NCBI RefSeq assembly: GCF_041821025.1
Contig: NZ_JBGUAY010000001.1
Span: forward strand, 372,001 to 436,000
Direction: 5' to 3'
DNA length: 64,000 bases
DNA from: Egicoccus sp. AB-alg6-2
GTDB taxonomy: Bacteria; Actinomycetota; Nitriliruptoria; Nitriliruptorales; Nitriliruptoraceae
Of this stretch, positions 1 through 7,966 are shown piece after piece; positions within the stretch are counted from its first letter, which is position 1, and every line of letters begins with the position of its first letter. Under the pieces are notes generated by a model. It saw only the letters and a program-made list of their open reading frames with translations, had not been told where the DNA came from and did not search any database. The position numbers and the translations under genes were made by a program.

Positions 1-713
1 TGGTCGAAGACGGCCTGCGGCGGATGTACGGCGACCAGCAGGTCGGCGGCGACGGGACCCCCGGCGAGGACGTCGTCTACTACCTGACCGTCTACAACGA
101 GCCGGTCGTGCAGCCCGCGATGCCCGAACACGTCGACGAGCAGCAGGTCATCGACGGGCTCTACCGCTTCAAGGAGGGCGAGAAGGGCGAGCACACCGCC
201 CATGTGCTCGCGTCCGGGACGATCACCAACGAGGCGTTGAAGGCGCAGCAGATGCTGGCCGACGACTGGGACGTGCGCGCCGACGTGTGGTCCGCGCCGG
301 GCTGGAACCGGCTGCTGCGCGACGGGGTTGCCGTCGAGTCCTGGAACCGCACCAACCCCGAGTCCGAACCCCGGGTGCCGCTGGTCACGCGCATCCTCGA
401 GGACACCGAGGGGCCCTACGTCGCGGTCTCCGACTGGATGCGTGCCACCCCGTTCCAGATCGCGGACTGGATCCCGGGACCGTTCGCGGTGCTCGGCACC
501 GATGGCTTCGGGCGGTCCGACACCCGCGAGGCGCTGCGCAAGTTCCACCGCATCGACGCGCCCTCGATCGCCTACTGCGTGCTCGCCGAGCTGGTGAAGC
601 TCGGCAAGCTCGATACGGCCGTGCTGACCAAGGCGATCGAGAAGTACGACCTGTCCTTCGAGCGGGTCCCGTTCTTCGGACAGCCCGGCGACAGCGAGGA
701 CATCACCCACTGA
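1..713 (+). CDS. aceE: Pyruvate dehydrogenase E1 component, C-terminal part (partial at left edge)
   Basis: The frame is open from base 3 and is cut by the window start; about the last 236 residues are present. They match the C-terminal third of the homodimeric thiamine-diphosphate E1 enzyme, which decarboxylates pyruvate and acetylates the lipoyl groups of E2. Visible family segments are EDVVYYLTVYNEP, the transketolase C-terminal stretch around VLASGTITNEAL and WSAPGWNRLLRDG, and the ending VLGTDGFGRSDTREALRKFH. The ThDP-binding region lies outside the window. The ATG at 24 is internal, since the family residues VEDGLRRMYG read straight through it. The enzyme is cytoplasmic and links glycolysis to the citrate cycle. 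The identification is secure. Confidence 0.95.
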   Translation, partial: VEDGLRRMYGDQQVGGDGTPGEDVVYYLTVYNEPVVQPAMPEHVDEQQVIDGLYRFKEGEKGEHTAHVLASGTITNEALKAQQMLADDWDVRADVWSAPGWNRLLRDGVAVESWNRTNPESEPRVPLVTRILEDTEGPYVAVSDWMRATPFQIADWIPGPFAVLGTDGFGRSDTREALRKFHRIDAPSIAYCVLAELVKLGKLDTAVLTKAIEKYDLSFERVPFFGQPGDSEDITH

Positions 714-749
714 GCAAGCGTTGTGACCACCGACGACCAGGAGTGATCC

Positions 750-1190
750 ATGGCGACCACCCGTACCGCACACGCCGAATGGCAGGGCGACCTGAAGGCC
801 GGCAGCGGCGACGTCGCGCTCGGTAGCGGGCGCTTCGAGGGCCCCTACACCTTCGTCAGCCGGTTCGAGTCCGGGGAGGGCGGCACCAACCCCGAGGAGC
901 TGGCGGGCGCCGCGATCGCGTCGTGTTACGCGATGTTCCTCGCCAACGTCCTGGCCCAGGACGGCAACGAGGCCGAGTCGGTACGGACCGAGGCGGTCGT
1001 GGAACTCGACCGCGTCGACGGTGCCCCCACGGTCACCCGTATCGAGCTGCGTGTCGTCGGCAAGGTCCCCGGCATCGACGCCGACGCGTTCACGGCTGCG
1101 GCCGAGAAGGCGAAGGCGGGCTGCCCGATCAGCAAGCTCTACACCGGCGGCTCGGCCGAGATCGTCCTGGACGCCAGCCTCGAGGGCTGA
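750..1190 (+). CDS. OsmC/Ohr-family thiol peroxidase
   Basis: A 146-residue protein, usual for the OsmC branch. It contains the two conserved redox cysteines, C59 in IASCYAMF and C125 in AKAGCPIS, which reduce organic hydroperoxides. The segment TNPEELAGAAIASC is the classic OsmC start of the first catalytic helix. The ATG at 750 follows an AGGAG Shine-Dalgarno about 7 nt upstream. It sits 36 nt after aceE on the same strand and could be cotranscribed, but no functional link is implied. In actinobacteria such enzymes use dihydrolipoyl or mycothiol-linked reductants, and mycothiol genes are present further along. The assignment to OsmC rather than Ohr rests on overall sequence and is moderately firm. 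Confidence 0.88.
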   Translation: MATTRTAHAEWQGDLKAGSGDVALGSGRFEGPYTFVSRFESGEGGTNPEELAGAAIASCYAMFLANVLAQDGNEAESVRTEAVVELDRVDGAPTVTRIELRVVGKVPGIDADAFTAAAEKAKAGCPISKLYTGGSAEIVLDASLEG

Positions 1191-1307
1191 GCCGGGGCCG
1201 GCAAGCGCACGTCGGCGCCGCGGCCGTGGCCGGGGTGTCCCAGTGTGTCCAGGTGGTGCGGTAGAACCGGTCTGCCGCACCACCTCGCCCCGCCGGAGAC
1301 CGAACAC

Positions 1308-1976
1308 GTGGCCGAGCTGACCTACTTCTACGGCACCATGAACTGTGGCAAGTCCACGCTGGCACTGCAGATCCACCACAACGCCGTCATGGCCGGCAAG
1401 CACTGCCTGCTGTTCACCAAGCACGACCGTGGTGGCGGACGGATCAGCTCCCGGATCGGTCTCGCCCAGGACGCGATCGTGGTCGGCGACCACCTCGACA
1501 TCGCCGCGTACGTCCGCTCGGTGACGTCCGGGGGCGAGGCCGTCGACGTGCTCATCTGCGACGAGACCCAGTTCTATTCGCCGGAGCAGATCGAACAGCT
1601 GGCCTGGTTGGTCGACGAGCTCGAGATCGACGTGCAGGCGTTCGGGCTGCTCACCGACTTCGCCACGCACCTGTTCCCCGGGTCGCGGCGGCTGCTCGAG
1701 CTCGCCGACCGTCGGCAGGAACTGCAGGTCGAGGCCCGGTGCTGGTGCGGCGAGCGCGGGACCCACAACGCCCGCACGGTCGGTGGTGCGATCCAGCGGC
1801 AGGGCGAGCAGGTGGTCGTCGGGGACCTTCCACAGGCCTCGCTCGAGACCGGCGACGTGCCCACGGTCGCCTACGAGGTGTTGTGCCGGCGTCACCACCG
1901 CCTGGGCACCACGCGGGCCGAGGCGGACCGGCAACCGGAGAAGGAGCGCGAGCGGACAAGGTTTCCGGTCGCCTGA
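1308..1976 (+). CDS. tdk: Thymidine kinase
   Basis: A 222-residue TK1-type enzyme that phosphorylates thymidine with ATP in the salvage pathway. The P-loop GTMNCGKST starts at residue 9, the Walker B-like DETQFY carries the catalytic acid, and the C-terminal zinc lasso is represented by CWCGERGTH and a later CRRHH. I start it at the GTG at 1308 (VAELTYFYG), because the family begins almost directly before the P-loop; the frame is open further upstream but without family-like sequence. The two zinc-binding pairs here are CxC and CxxH, so at least one cysteine ligand is replaced by histidine. Confidence 0.93.
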   Translation: MAELTYFYGTMNCGKSTLALQIHHNAVMAGKHCLLFTKHDRGGGRISSRIGLAQDAIVVGDHLDIAAYVRSVTSGGEAVDVLICDETQFYSPEQIEQLAWLVDELEIDVQAFGLLTDFATHLFPGSRRLLELADRRQELQVEARCWCGERGTHNARTVGGAIQRQGEQVVVGDLPQASLETGDVPTVAYEVLCRRHHRLGTTRAEADRQPEKERERTRFPVA

Positions 1977-2102
1977 TCGCCGCCGAACGGGTAGCGTTGT
2001 CGGCGTCAATATCGGTTCGCGGGCAACCGCGGGCCACCACCACCGGGCCGTCATGAGCTGCGACGCGAAGTCGCGGCACGGCCTTTCAGAACGGAACATC
2101 GC

Positions 2103-2306
2103 ATGCCGCAGGGCACTGTCAAGTGGTTCAACGCCGACAAGGGCTTTGGTTTCATCCAGCCCGACGACGGGGGCGAAGACCTCTTCGTCCACTTCTCGGC
2201 GATCAACTCGCAGGGCTACAAGTCCCTCGACGACGGCCAGAGGGTCAGCTTCGAGGTCACGCAGGGGCAGAAGGGCCCGCAGGCTTCGGACGTCACGCCC
2301 GAGTGA
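2103..2306 (+). CDS. Cold-shock protein (CspA family)
   Basis: A 67-residue single cold-shock domain, the standard size. RNP1 is KGFGFI and RNP2 is LFVHF; both supply the aromatic surface that binds single-stranded RNA or DNA. These proteins act as RNA chaperones that melt structure in mRNA. The gene is monocistronic: about 126 nt precede it and a strong hairpin terminator follows within 30 nt. The long leader after tdk would fit the post-transcriptional control known for cspA genes, but no specific element was recognised in it. Confidence 0.95.
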   Translation: MPQGTVKWFNADKGFGFIQPDDGGEDLFVHFSAINSQGYKSLDDGQRVSFEVTQGQKGPQASDVTPE

Positions 2307-2335
2307 GGCGCTGAAACGTCTGGCACCTTCATCGT

Positions 2336-2367
2336 GGGAAGGCCCCCGCTCCGGCGGGGGCCTTCCC
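2336..2367 (+). terminator. Rho-independent-type hairpin after the cold-shock gene
   Basis: A perfect 13-bp stem has left arm GGGAAGGCCCCCG at 2336-2348 and its complement at 2355-2367, closed by the 6-nt loop CTCCGG. It lies 29 nt after the cold-shock stop codon and before the convergent Rrf2 gene, so it probably works in both directions. There is no long T-run, which is common in high-GC actinobacteria. The stem sequence recurs almost exactly at 27114-27143. Confidence 0.85.
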
Positions 2368-2414
2368 CTTCGGGAACCCCGTAGGGCCGCCCGACCGTCG
2401 CTGGTCGCGCGGCG

Positions 2415-2921
2415 TCAAGGGACCTCGTCGCTGCTGGTGCCGGTGGTCGGCTCGGGTGTCGGGCGCAGGCGTGCGAGATCCGGCGGGAGCACGAACGTCC
2501 CCGCGTCGAGGTCGGCGTCGAGCAGGGCGAGGGCCGCGAAGGACGTCGTCGACAGCTGCAGCAGCAGCGCCTGCTGCGCGCGGGTCCACGACACGTGCAC
2601 GGCGCACACGTCGTCCCACCGGCACGGACCACCGCGCATCACACACTCGCCCGCGGTCGGGTCGCCCTCGGTGGCCTCGATCACGTCAAGCATCGAGATG
2701 GCCGATGCGGCGCGCGCCAATGCGTAGCCACCCCGCGGGCCCGCGACCGAGGTGACGATCCGACTGCGCACCAGTTGGGCCATGATCTGGGGCAGATAGC
2801 CGCCCGGGATGCTCATCGCCGTCGCGAGTTCCCTGGTCTTGTGCCGACGTTCCGGCGCACGCGCGAGCGCCAGCGTGGCGCGGATGGCGTAGTCGGCGCG
2901 GCGGCCCAAGGTCAGCTCCAT
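2415..2921 (-). CDS. Rrf2-family transcriptional regulator, probable Fe-S sensor
   Basis: A 168-residue protein with the Rrf2 winged helix at residues 1-80 (LGRRADYAIRATLALA, then the recognition region IPGGYLPQIMAQLV). Three cysteines follow: C93, C100 and C106, spacing C-x6-C-x5-C, in the loop that holds a [2Fe-2S] or [4Fe-4S] cluster in IscR, NsrR and RsrR. The gene is divergent from nosZ, so the natural inference is that it senses NO, oxygen or redox state and controls the N2O reductase genes. A -10-like TACGGT lies only 8 nt before the ATG on the minus strand and no Shine-Dalgarno is seen, so the mRNA may be leaderless. NsrR-like is the best guess, but the cysteine spacing is not the textbook one. 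Confidence 0.82.
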   Translation of the reverse strand: MELTLGRRADYAIRATLALARAPERRHKTRELATAMSIPGGYLPQIMAQLVRSRIVTSVAGPRGGYALARAASAISMLDVIEATEGDPTAGECVMRGGPCRWDDVCAVHVSWTRAQQALLLQLSTTSFAALALLDADLDAGTFVLPPDLARLRPTPEPTTGTSSDEVP

Positions 2922-3111
2922 AAATCATGACCGTAGCACTAATGTTTCTGGAGGGGGTCCCGAGCCGGGGCCCGAGTACCCGGGACTTTCGGCCCTTCGA
3001 TGCGTCACGCGCGTCCCGCACACTCCGCAAACCAGGAGTGGCTCGCTAAACGTTTGGTGGGCGGCTCCGTCGATCGCCGGCTCGGCATGCGGGTCGGGAA
3101 GCGGAGAAACG
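2922..3111. promoter_or_regulatory. Divergent control region between the Rrf2 regulator and nosZ
   Basis: This 190-bp spacer must carry both promoters. On the minus strand TACGGT (2935-2930) is a good -10 for the regulator. Toward nosZ there is a short dyad CACTCC/GGAGTG (3021-3026 and 3035-3040), an 8-bp palindrome AAACGTTT (3048-3055), and a GGAG Shine-Dalgarno just before the ATG at 3112. A GTCCCG/CGGGAC pair lies at 2957-2962 and 2981-2986. None matches a known FNR or NsrR box well enough to name, so these are candidate operator positions only. Confidence 0.45.
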
Positions 3112-5109
3112 ATGAAGACAAAAGGACTTCCGTACCTCGCCCTGGCCGGCACGCTCGTCGCGGGGCTCGCACTGGGGGCGGTCGGTACCCGGCTCGGCTC
3201 CGACACCTCGATCGGCGGCACGTTGGCCGCCGCATCGGCGGCGCGCGGGTTGACGGGCGAACAGGCCGAGGCCGCCCTGTCGACGTTCGTCGCGCCGGGC
3301 GAGCACGACGACTACCTGATGTTCGCCTCCGGCGGGCATTCGGGGCAGGTGCACGTCGTCGGCATTCCGTCGATGCAACTGCTCAAGACCATTCCGGTGT
3401 TCACGCCGGACTCGTGGGCCGGCTACGGCTACGGGGCCGACTGGGGCGAACAGATCCTCGAGCAGGGCAGCGACCCGAACAAGAACGAAGCGCTGCGCTG
3501 GGGCGACGCCCACCACCCCGCCCTGTCCGAGACCGACGGTGACTACGACGGCCGGTGGCTGTACATCAACGACCGCGCCAACGGGCGCATCGCCATGGTC
3601 GACCTGCGCGACTTCAAGACCAAGCAGATCCTCGACCTGCCCAACCTGCAGAGCTCGCACGGCGGGGTGTTCACCACGCCGGACACCGAGTACGTCCACA
3701 TCTCCGCCAAGACGCCGACGCCGGTGTGGAGCGAGAGCGGCTACGCCGACCTCGCCGACTACCAGGAAGCGTTCCGTGGCATGTCGACCTGGGTCCCCGT
3801 GAACCAGGAGACGGGCCGGATGGAGCTCGACGGCGGCTTCCAGATCGAGCTGCCGCCCTACAACCAGGACCTGGCCGACGTCGGCAAGGGCGCCAGCGAC
3901 GGGTGGGCGTTCCTGAACTCCTACAACATCGAGATGGCGACGGGCGGGACCCTCGAGGGTGACGCTCCGTTGGAGACCGGTGCGATCGCGAGCGACCACG
4001 ACTACCTCCACATCATCAACTGGCACAAGGCCGCCGAGGTCGTGGCCGACGGCAAGTACGTCGAGCACAACGGCATGCGCGTCATTCCACTCGACACGGC
4101 CATCGAGGAGGGGCTGCTCTACTTCGCCCCCGAGCCGCGCAACCCGCACGGCGTCGACGTGCAGCCCGGCGGCGAGTACATCAGCGTCTCCGGCAAGCTC
4201 GACCCGAGTGCGATCGTGTACTCGTTCGAGAAGATCCAGGACGCCATCGCCAGCGAGGACTTCGTCGGCACCGACGTCTACGGGGTCCCGATCCTGGACT
4301 TCGACGCGGTCGTCGAGGCGCAGGTCGAGCTCGGCGGCGGTCCGCTGCACACCCAGTTCGACGGCAACGGCTACGCCTACACGAGCCTGTTCGTCGAGTC
4401 GGCGATCGCGAAGTGGGCGCTCGACGCCCCGGCCGGCGGCGAGGAGCCGTGGACGCTGGTGGACAAGATCGACGTGCACTACAGCGTCGGCCACCTCGCC
4501 ATGGCGCACGGCGACACCTCCGAGCCGCACGGCAACTGGCTCGTCTCGCTCAACAAGCTGTCCGTCGACCGCCACCAGCCGGTCGGGACCCTGCATCCGC
4601 AGAACTTCCAGCTGATCGGCGTCGACGGCGAGAAGCCCAAGCTGCTCAAGGACATGCCGGTCGGCTTCGGCGAGCCCCACTACGCGCAGATCATGTCCCG
4701 GGAGCGCATCAAGGACAGCGTCTGGACCACCTACCCAGCCGGTACCGACCTGCTGACGATGGAACGGTCCGAGCACGCCGTCGCGGCGGGCGAGGAACGG
4801 ATCGAGGAGGTGGACGGGGAGCTGCACGTCTACGCGACCGCGAAGCGCAGCCACTTCGTCCCCGACGTGATCCGGGCCAAGGAGGGGCAGAAGGTCGTGG
4901 TGCACCTGACCTCGGTCGAGGAGGCCCCCGACATCACCCACGGGTTCGCCATCCCGGCCTACAACATCCAGGCCAGCCTGGACCCGGGTGAGACGGTCAC
5001 GATGGAGTTCGAGGCCTCCCGCACCGGCAGCTTCGGCTTCTACTGCACCGAGTTCTGCTCGGCGCTGCACCTCGAGATGCAGGGCTGGCTGCTGGTCGAG
5101 CCCGCCTGA
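3112..5109 (+). CDS. nosZ: Nitrous oxide reductase, clade II (Sec-type)
   Basis: This 665-residue periplasmic copper enzyme reduces N2O to N2, the last step of denitrification. Residues 5-28 form a hydrophobic signal or anchor segment with no twin-arginine motif, the mark of clade II enzymes. A seven-bladed propeller follows with the seven CuZ histidines: H134 and H135 (DAHHPALSET), H183, H346 (NPHGVDV), H413 (GPLHTQF), H461 (YSVGH) and H523 (GEPHYAQ). The C-terminal cupredoxin domain carries the CuA site: H610, then C645-x3-C649-x3-H653-x2-M656. All ligands are intact, so the enzyme should be active. GGAG precedes the ATG. It heads a gene run that continues through the cupredoxin, nosD fusion, nosF and nosY. 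Confidence 0.97.
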   Translation: MKTKGLPYLALAGTLVAGLALGAVGTRLGSDTSIGGTLAAASAARGLTGEQAEAALSTFVAPGEHDDYLMFASGGHSGQVHVVGIPSMQLLKTIPVFTPDSWAGYGYGADWGEQILEQGSDPNKNEALRWGDAHHPALSETDGDYDGRWLYINDRANGRIAMVDLRDFKTKQILDLPNLQSSHGGVFTTPDTEYVHISAKTPTPVWSESGYADLADYQEAFRGMSTWVPVNQETGRMELDGGFQIELPPYNQDLADVGKGASDGWAFLNSYNIEMATGGTLEGDAPLETGAIASDHDYLHIINWHKAAEVVADGKYVEHNGMRVIPLDTAIEEGLLYFAPEPRNPHGVDVQPGGEYISVSGKLDPSAIVYSFEKIQDAIASEDFVGTDVYGVPILDFDAVVEAQVELGGGPLHTQFDGNGYAYTSLFVESAIAKWALDAPAGGEEPWTLVDKIDVHYSVGHLAMAHGDTSEPHGNWLVSLNKLSVDRHQPVGTLHPQNFQLIGVDGEKPKLLKDMPVGFGEPHYAQIMSRERIKDSVWTTYPAGTDLLTMERSEHAVAAGEERIEEVDGELHVYATAKRSHFVPDVIRAKEGQKVVVHLTSVEEAPDITHGFAIPAYNIQASLDPGETVTMEFEASRTGSFGFYCTEFCSALHLEMQGWLLVEPA

Positions 5110-5115
5110 TCCACC

Positions 5116-5158
5116 TGGCACGCCGGGAGGTCGGCCCGCGCCGCCTCCCGGCGTACCA
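5116..5158 (+). terminator. Intercistronic hairpin between nosZ and the cupredoxin gene
   Basis: An 11-bp perfect stem (ACGCCGGGAGG at 5120-5130, complement at 5144-5154) encloses a 13-nt loop and is extended by TGG/CCA after one mismatch. It begins 7 nt after the nosZ stop and precedes the AAGGAG Shine-Dalgarno of the next gene. It could be a partial terminator or a 3' stabiliser that lets nosZ be expressed above its accessory genes. Which of these applies cannot be told from sequence. Confidence 0.6.
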
Positions 5159-5198
5159 GGGCACGCCCTGACCCCGAAATCACCAAGGAGCAACCCTC

Positions 5199-5585
5199 AT
5201 GCGTACCACCCTCACCGCCTCGATCCTGTTGGCGGCCGCGATCGGCGTGACGGCCTGCGGCGGCGGATCGGAGCCACAGCCCGCCGGCGCCACGGCCGAA
5301 GCCGCCGCGGAGGCCGGCGTGACCATCACCGCCAACGAGTTCGCCTTCGAGCCGGGCGACTTCTCGCTCCCGGCGGACGCGGACACCGAGCTCACGCTGA
5401 AGAACACCGGCGTGGTCGAGCACGACATCGTCGTCGAGGAGCTCGACGACCGTGAGCTGGTCTTCGCCGCTGCGGGCGAGACGACCACCGAGACCGTCTC
5501 GGTGCCGGCCGGGACCTACACCTTCTACTGCTCCATCCCCGGACACCGCGCCGGCGGCATGGAAGGCACGTTGACCGTCGAATGA
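5199..5585 (+). CDS. Cupredoxin lipoprotein (type 1 copper), probable NosZ electron carrier
   Basis: A 128-residue exported lipoprotein with signal peptide and lipobox VTAC (C20 lipidated). After an Ala/Glu-rich tether comes a plastocyanin-like domain with all four type 1 copper ligands: H75 (VVEHDIVV), then C111, H116 and M121 in the C-x4-H-x4-M loop CSIPGHRAGGM. Its place between nosZ and nosD suggests it passes electrons from the respiratory chain to NosZ on the outer face of the membrane, or delivers copper. The first role is more likely given a complete type 1 site. It ends in an ATGA overlap with the next gene. Family firm; partner inferred. Confidence 0.86.
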   Translation: MRTTLTASILLAAAIGVTACGGGSEPQPAGATAEAAAEAGVTITANEFAFEPGDFSLPADADTELTLKNTGVVEHDIVVEELDDRELVFAAAGETTTETVSVPAGTYTFYCSIPGHRAGGMEGTLTVE

Positions 5586-7966
5586 CGGCCGATGCCCCGA
5601 TCCCACCACCCCGAACGGGGGCTCCGATGCCGAACACGTCGTCCAACGGTTCACCCGACGAACCGCGTGACGGAATCGAGACCGGGCGAGGGCGCCGCGG
5701 CGCCCTCGCCGGGGTCGGCGCGCTCGCGACCCTGCTCGTCGCCGCGGGGTGGTTCCTGCCGGTCTGGCAGACCCGGCTGTACGCGCCGCAGTACCCGGGC
5801 GGCCTGACGACGATCGCCTACGGCCACCACATGGCCGGGGACATCGACGAGGTCAACATCCTCAACCACTACGTCGGTCTCGGGATGTACGACCCGTCGA
5901 TGGTTCCCGAGATGCGCCTGTGGCCGGTGGCGCTCGGGGTGGCCCTGCTGTCCGTGGTGGTGGCACTCCGGCTCCGCCCGCGCCTGCCCGGCCGGCTCGC
6001 CGCCGCCTACCTGTGGCTGCTGCCGGTCGGCGTGCTGGCCGTGATCCAGTTCCGGCTGCACCAGTTCGGCCACGACATCACGCCGGGAGCCGCGTTCCGG
6101 CTCGACCCGTTCACCCCGCGGGTGGTCGGCAGGACGACGGTGTGGAACTTCGAGACCTGGTCATGGCCCGGCACGGGCCTGCTCGCGATCGTGGCCGCCG
6201 CCGGGCTCGTCACCTTCGGTCCACGTCTGCTGGCCCCTCGCCGGAGGTCGCCACGTGCCGCGACGGTCGTCGTCGCGATCGCCACGTCGGCGCTCGCGCT
6301 GGCCGCACCGGCAGCACTCGCCGCCGACCACGACGCGCACCACGGCCATCACGGGCACACGACGTCGGAGCCAGCGGCCGGTGACGAGGTCGACGGCCAC
6401 CACGGGCACGTGGACCCGGACGGGACGCTCGGTCCGACGATCGGCCCCGAGCACCACGCGGCGATGCCCAGCATCGTCGAGCACCCGCCCGCGGGCGACC
6501 TGGCCGACGTCCTGGCCGCGGCCCAGCCGGGTGAGGTCGTGCGTCTGCCCGCCGGCACCTACCGCGGCCCGGTGGTCATCGACCGGCCCGTCGTCATCGA
6601 GGGCGAAGGTCTGCCGATCATCGAGGGCAACGGCGATGGCAGCGTCATCACCGTGCGGGCCCCCGGCACCGTGATCCGGGGCGTGGTCGTCCGCGGCTCG
6701 GGGCCCGGACCGACCGGCGACCCCGCCGGCATCCGCATCGAGGCGGACGACATCACCGTCGAGGGTGCGGTCCTGCTCCACAACTACGTCGGAATCGCCG
6801 TCGACACCGCCGCCGCCGTCAAGTTGCTCGACAACCACGTCCACGGTCGTGCCGCCGCCCGGATCGTCGACGAGGACCACGCGGTCGCGACGGACGAGGA
6901 CGAGGGTCACGCGGGCGCCGAAGGCCACGCCGGACATGCCACCCACGCGGAGCGCGATGCTCACTCGGGGCACGAAGCCCACGCGAGACACGCCACCCCC
7001 GCGGAGCACGGCACGCACGTGATGGACGCCGCGAGCAGCGGTCCCGGCCGCGGCGACGGCATCTGGTTGCACGACGTCGACCACATCGTCGTCCGCGGCA
7101 ACCACGTCGTGCACGTGCGCGACGGGGTGTACGTCTCGTTCGGCGCCGGGGCGCTGATCGACGGCAACCACGTGCAGCACAGCCGCTACGCCCTGCACAC
7201 GATGTTCGCCCGCGAGATGTCGGTGGTCCAGAACCACTTCGTCGACAACCTGTCCGGGCTGGTGCTGATGTACGGGGGCGACCTGCTGCTGCTGCGCAAC
7301 CACGTCGAGGGCAGCACCAGCGCCTCCACCGGCTTCGGCGTCCTGCTCAAGGACGTCGTGGGCGTCGAGGCAACCCAGAACCTGCTGGTCGACAACCGGG
7401 TCGGCCTGCACCTCGACGGGCCCAACGAGACCGCCGAGAACCTCTTCATGGCGAACACGGTGGCTCGCAACTCGGTCGGCGTGCACGCCCTGCCCTCGGC
7501 ACGTGCCACCTTCGGCGCCAACAGCTTCGCCGACAACGCCGTCCAGGTGGCCGCGACCAAGCTGCCTCGGCTCGAGTGGGCGTCGCGTGGCTGGGGCAAC
7601 TACTGGAGCTCCTACCGCGGCTACGACCGCGGCGACGGCAAGGGCGCCGTGCCCCACACCGAGGGTGGCGTCGTGGACCGGTTGCTGCTGCGCCATCCCG
7701 AACTCGCCGCGATCGCCGACGGTCCTGGGCTGCGTCTGCTGCGGGCGATCGAGGAGCGGTGGGGAAGCCGCCAACCGGTCGTGGTCGACCCCGCGCCGCT
7801 GACGGTGCCGCTGTCACCGCCGCTGCCCGTCTCCGACGAACGTCCCCTGCACCCCGGTGCCGGGCTGGCCGTGGCGTTCGTGCTCGTGCTGCCCACCGTC
7901 GGCCTGTCCTGGCGTCACCGACGCCGTTCCCTGCGTAGGAGCCGTACCCGTGTCGCCCTCGCCTGA
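5582..7966 (+). CDS. nosD: NosD-type copper-maturation protein fused to an N-terminal four-helix membrane domain
   Basis: At 794 residues this is far longer than ordinary NosD (about 400-450). Order: cytoplasmic tail; membrane helices near 41-60, 114-130, 143-157 and 196-212; a second signal-like helix 227-248; a His-rich stretch (249-301); beta-helix repeats of the CASH/NosD type (about 305-420 and 487-670); a second His-rich insert (432-479); the NosD ending WGNYWSSYRGYDRGDG near 671; and a C-terminal helix 761-777. NosD helps NosF and NosY supply sulfur or copper for the CuZ centre. The N-terminal domain has motifs LYAPQYPGGL and NILNHYVGL and sits where clade II clusters place nosB, so a NosB-NosD fusion is the best reading. 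It overlaps the upstream stop by 4 nt. Confidence 0.88.
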   Translation: MTADAPIPPPRTGAPMPNTSSNGSPDEPRDGIETGRGRRGALAGVGALATLLVAAGWFLPVWQTRLYAPQYPGGLTTIAYGHHMAGDIDEVNILNHYVGLGMYDPSMVPEMRLWPVALGVALLSVVVALRLRPRLPGRLAAAYLWLLPVGVLAVIQFRLHQFGHDITPGAAFRLDPFTPRVVGRTTVWNFETWSWPGTGLLAIVAAAGLVTFGPRLLAPRRRSPRAATVVVAIATSALALAAPAALAADHDAHHGHHGHTTSEPAAGDEVDGHHGHVDPDGTLGPTIGPEHHAAMPSIVEHPPAGDLADVLAAAQPGEVVRLPAGTYRGPVVIDRPVVIEGEGLPIIEGNGDGSVITVRAPGTVIRGVVVRGSGPGPTGDPAGIRIEADDITVEGAVLLHNYVGIAVDTAAAVKLLDNHVHGRAAARIVDEDHAVATDEDEGHAGAEGHAGHATHAERDAHSGHEAHARHATPAEHGTHVMDAASSGPGRGDGIWLHDVDHIVVRGNHVVHVRDGVYVSFGAGALIDGNHVQHSRYALHTMFAREMSVVQNHFVDNLSGLVLMYGGDLLLLRNHVEGSTSASTGFGVLLKDVVGVEATQNLLVDNRVGLHLDGPNETAENLFMANTVARNSVGVHALPSARATFGANSFADNAVQVAATKLPRLEWASRGWGNYWSSYRGYDRGDGKGAVPHTEGGVVDRLLLRHPELAAIADGPGLRLLRAIEERWGSRQPVVVDPAPLTVPLSPPLPVSDERPLHPGAGLAVAFVLVLPTVGLSWRHRRRSLRRSRTRVALA

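Noticed and set aside
2922-3111. An FNR- or NsrR-type box before nosZ
   Set aside because: No TTGAT-N4-ATCAA and no long AT-rich dyad is present. The palindromes seen are short and do not fit a known consensus, so no named site is claimed.
3046-5193. A 715-codon open frame on the minus strand over nosZ
   Set aside because: It is the antisense of a real gene. In high-GC DNA the complementary frames stay open; the translation is low-complexity (Val/Gly/Asp/Arg) with no family motif.
6880-7020. His-codon repeats in nosD as a DNA repeat element
   Set aside because: The repeats vary in sequence and keep the reading frame; they reflect protein composition, not a mobile or CRISPR repeat.
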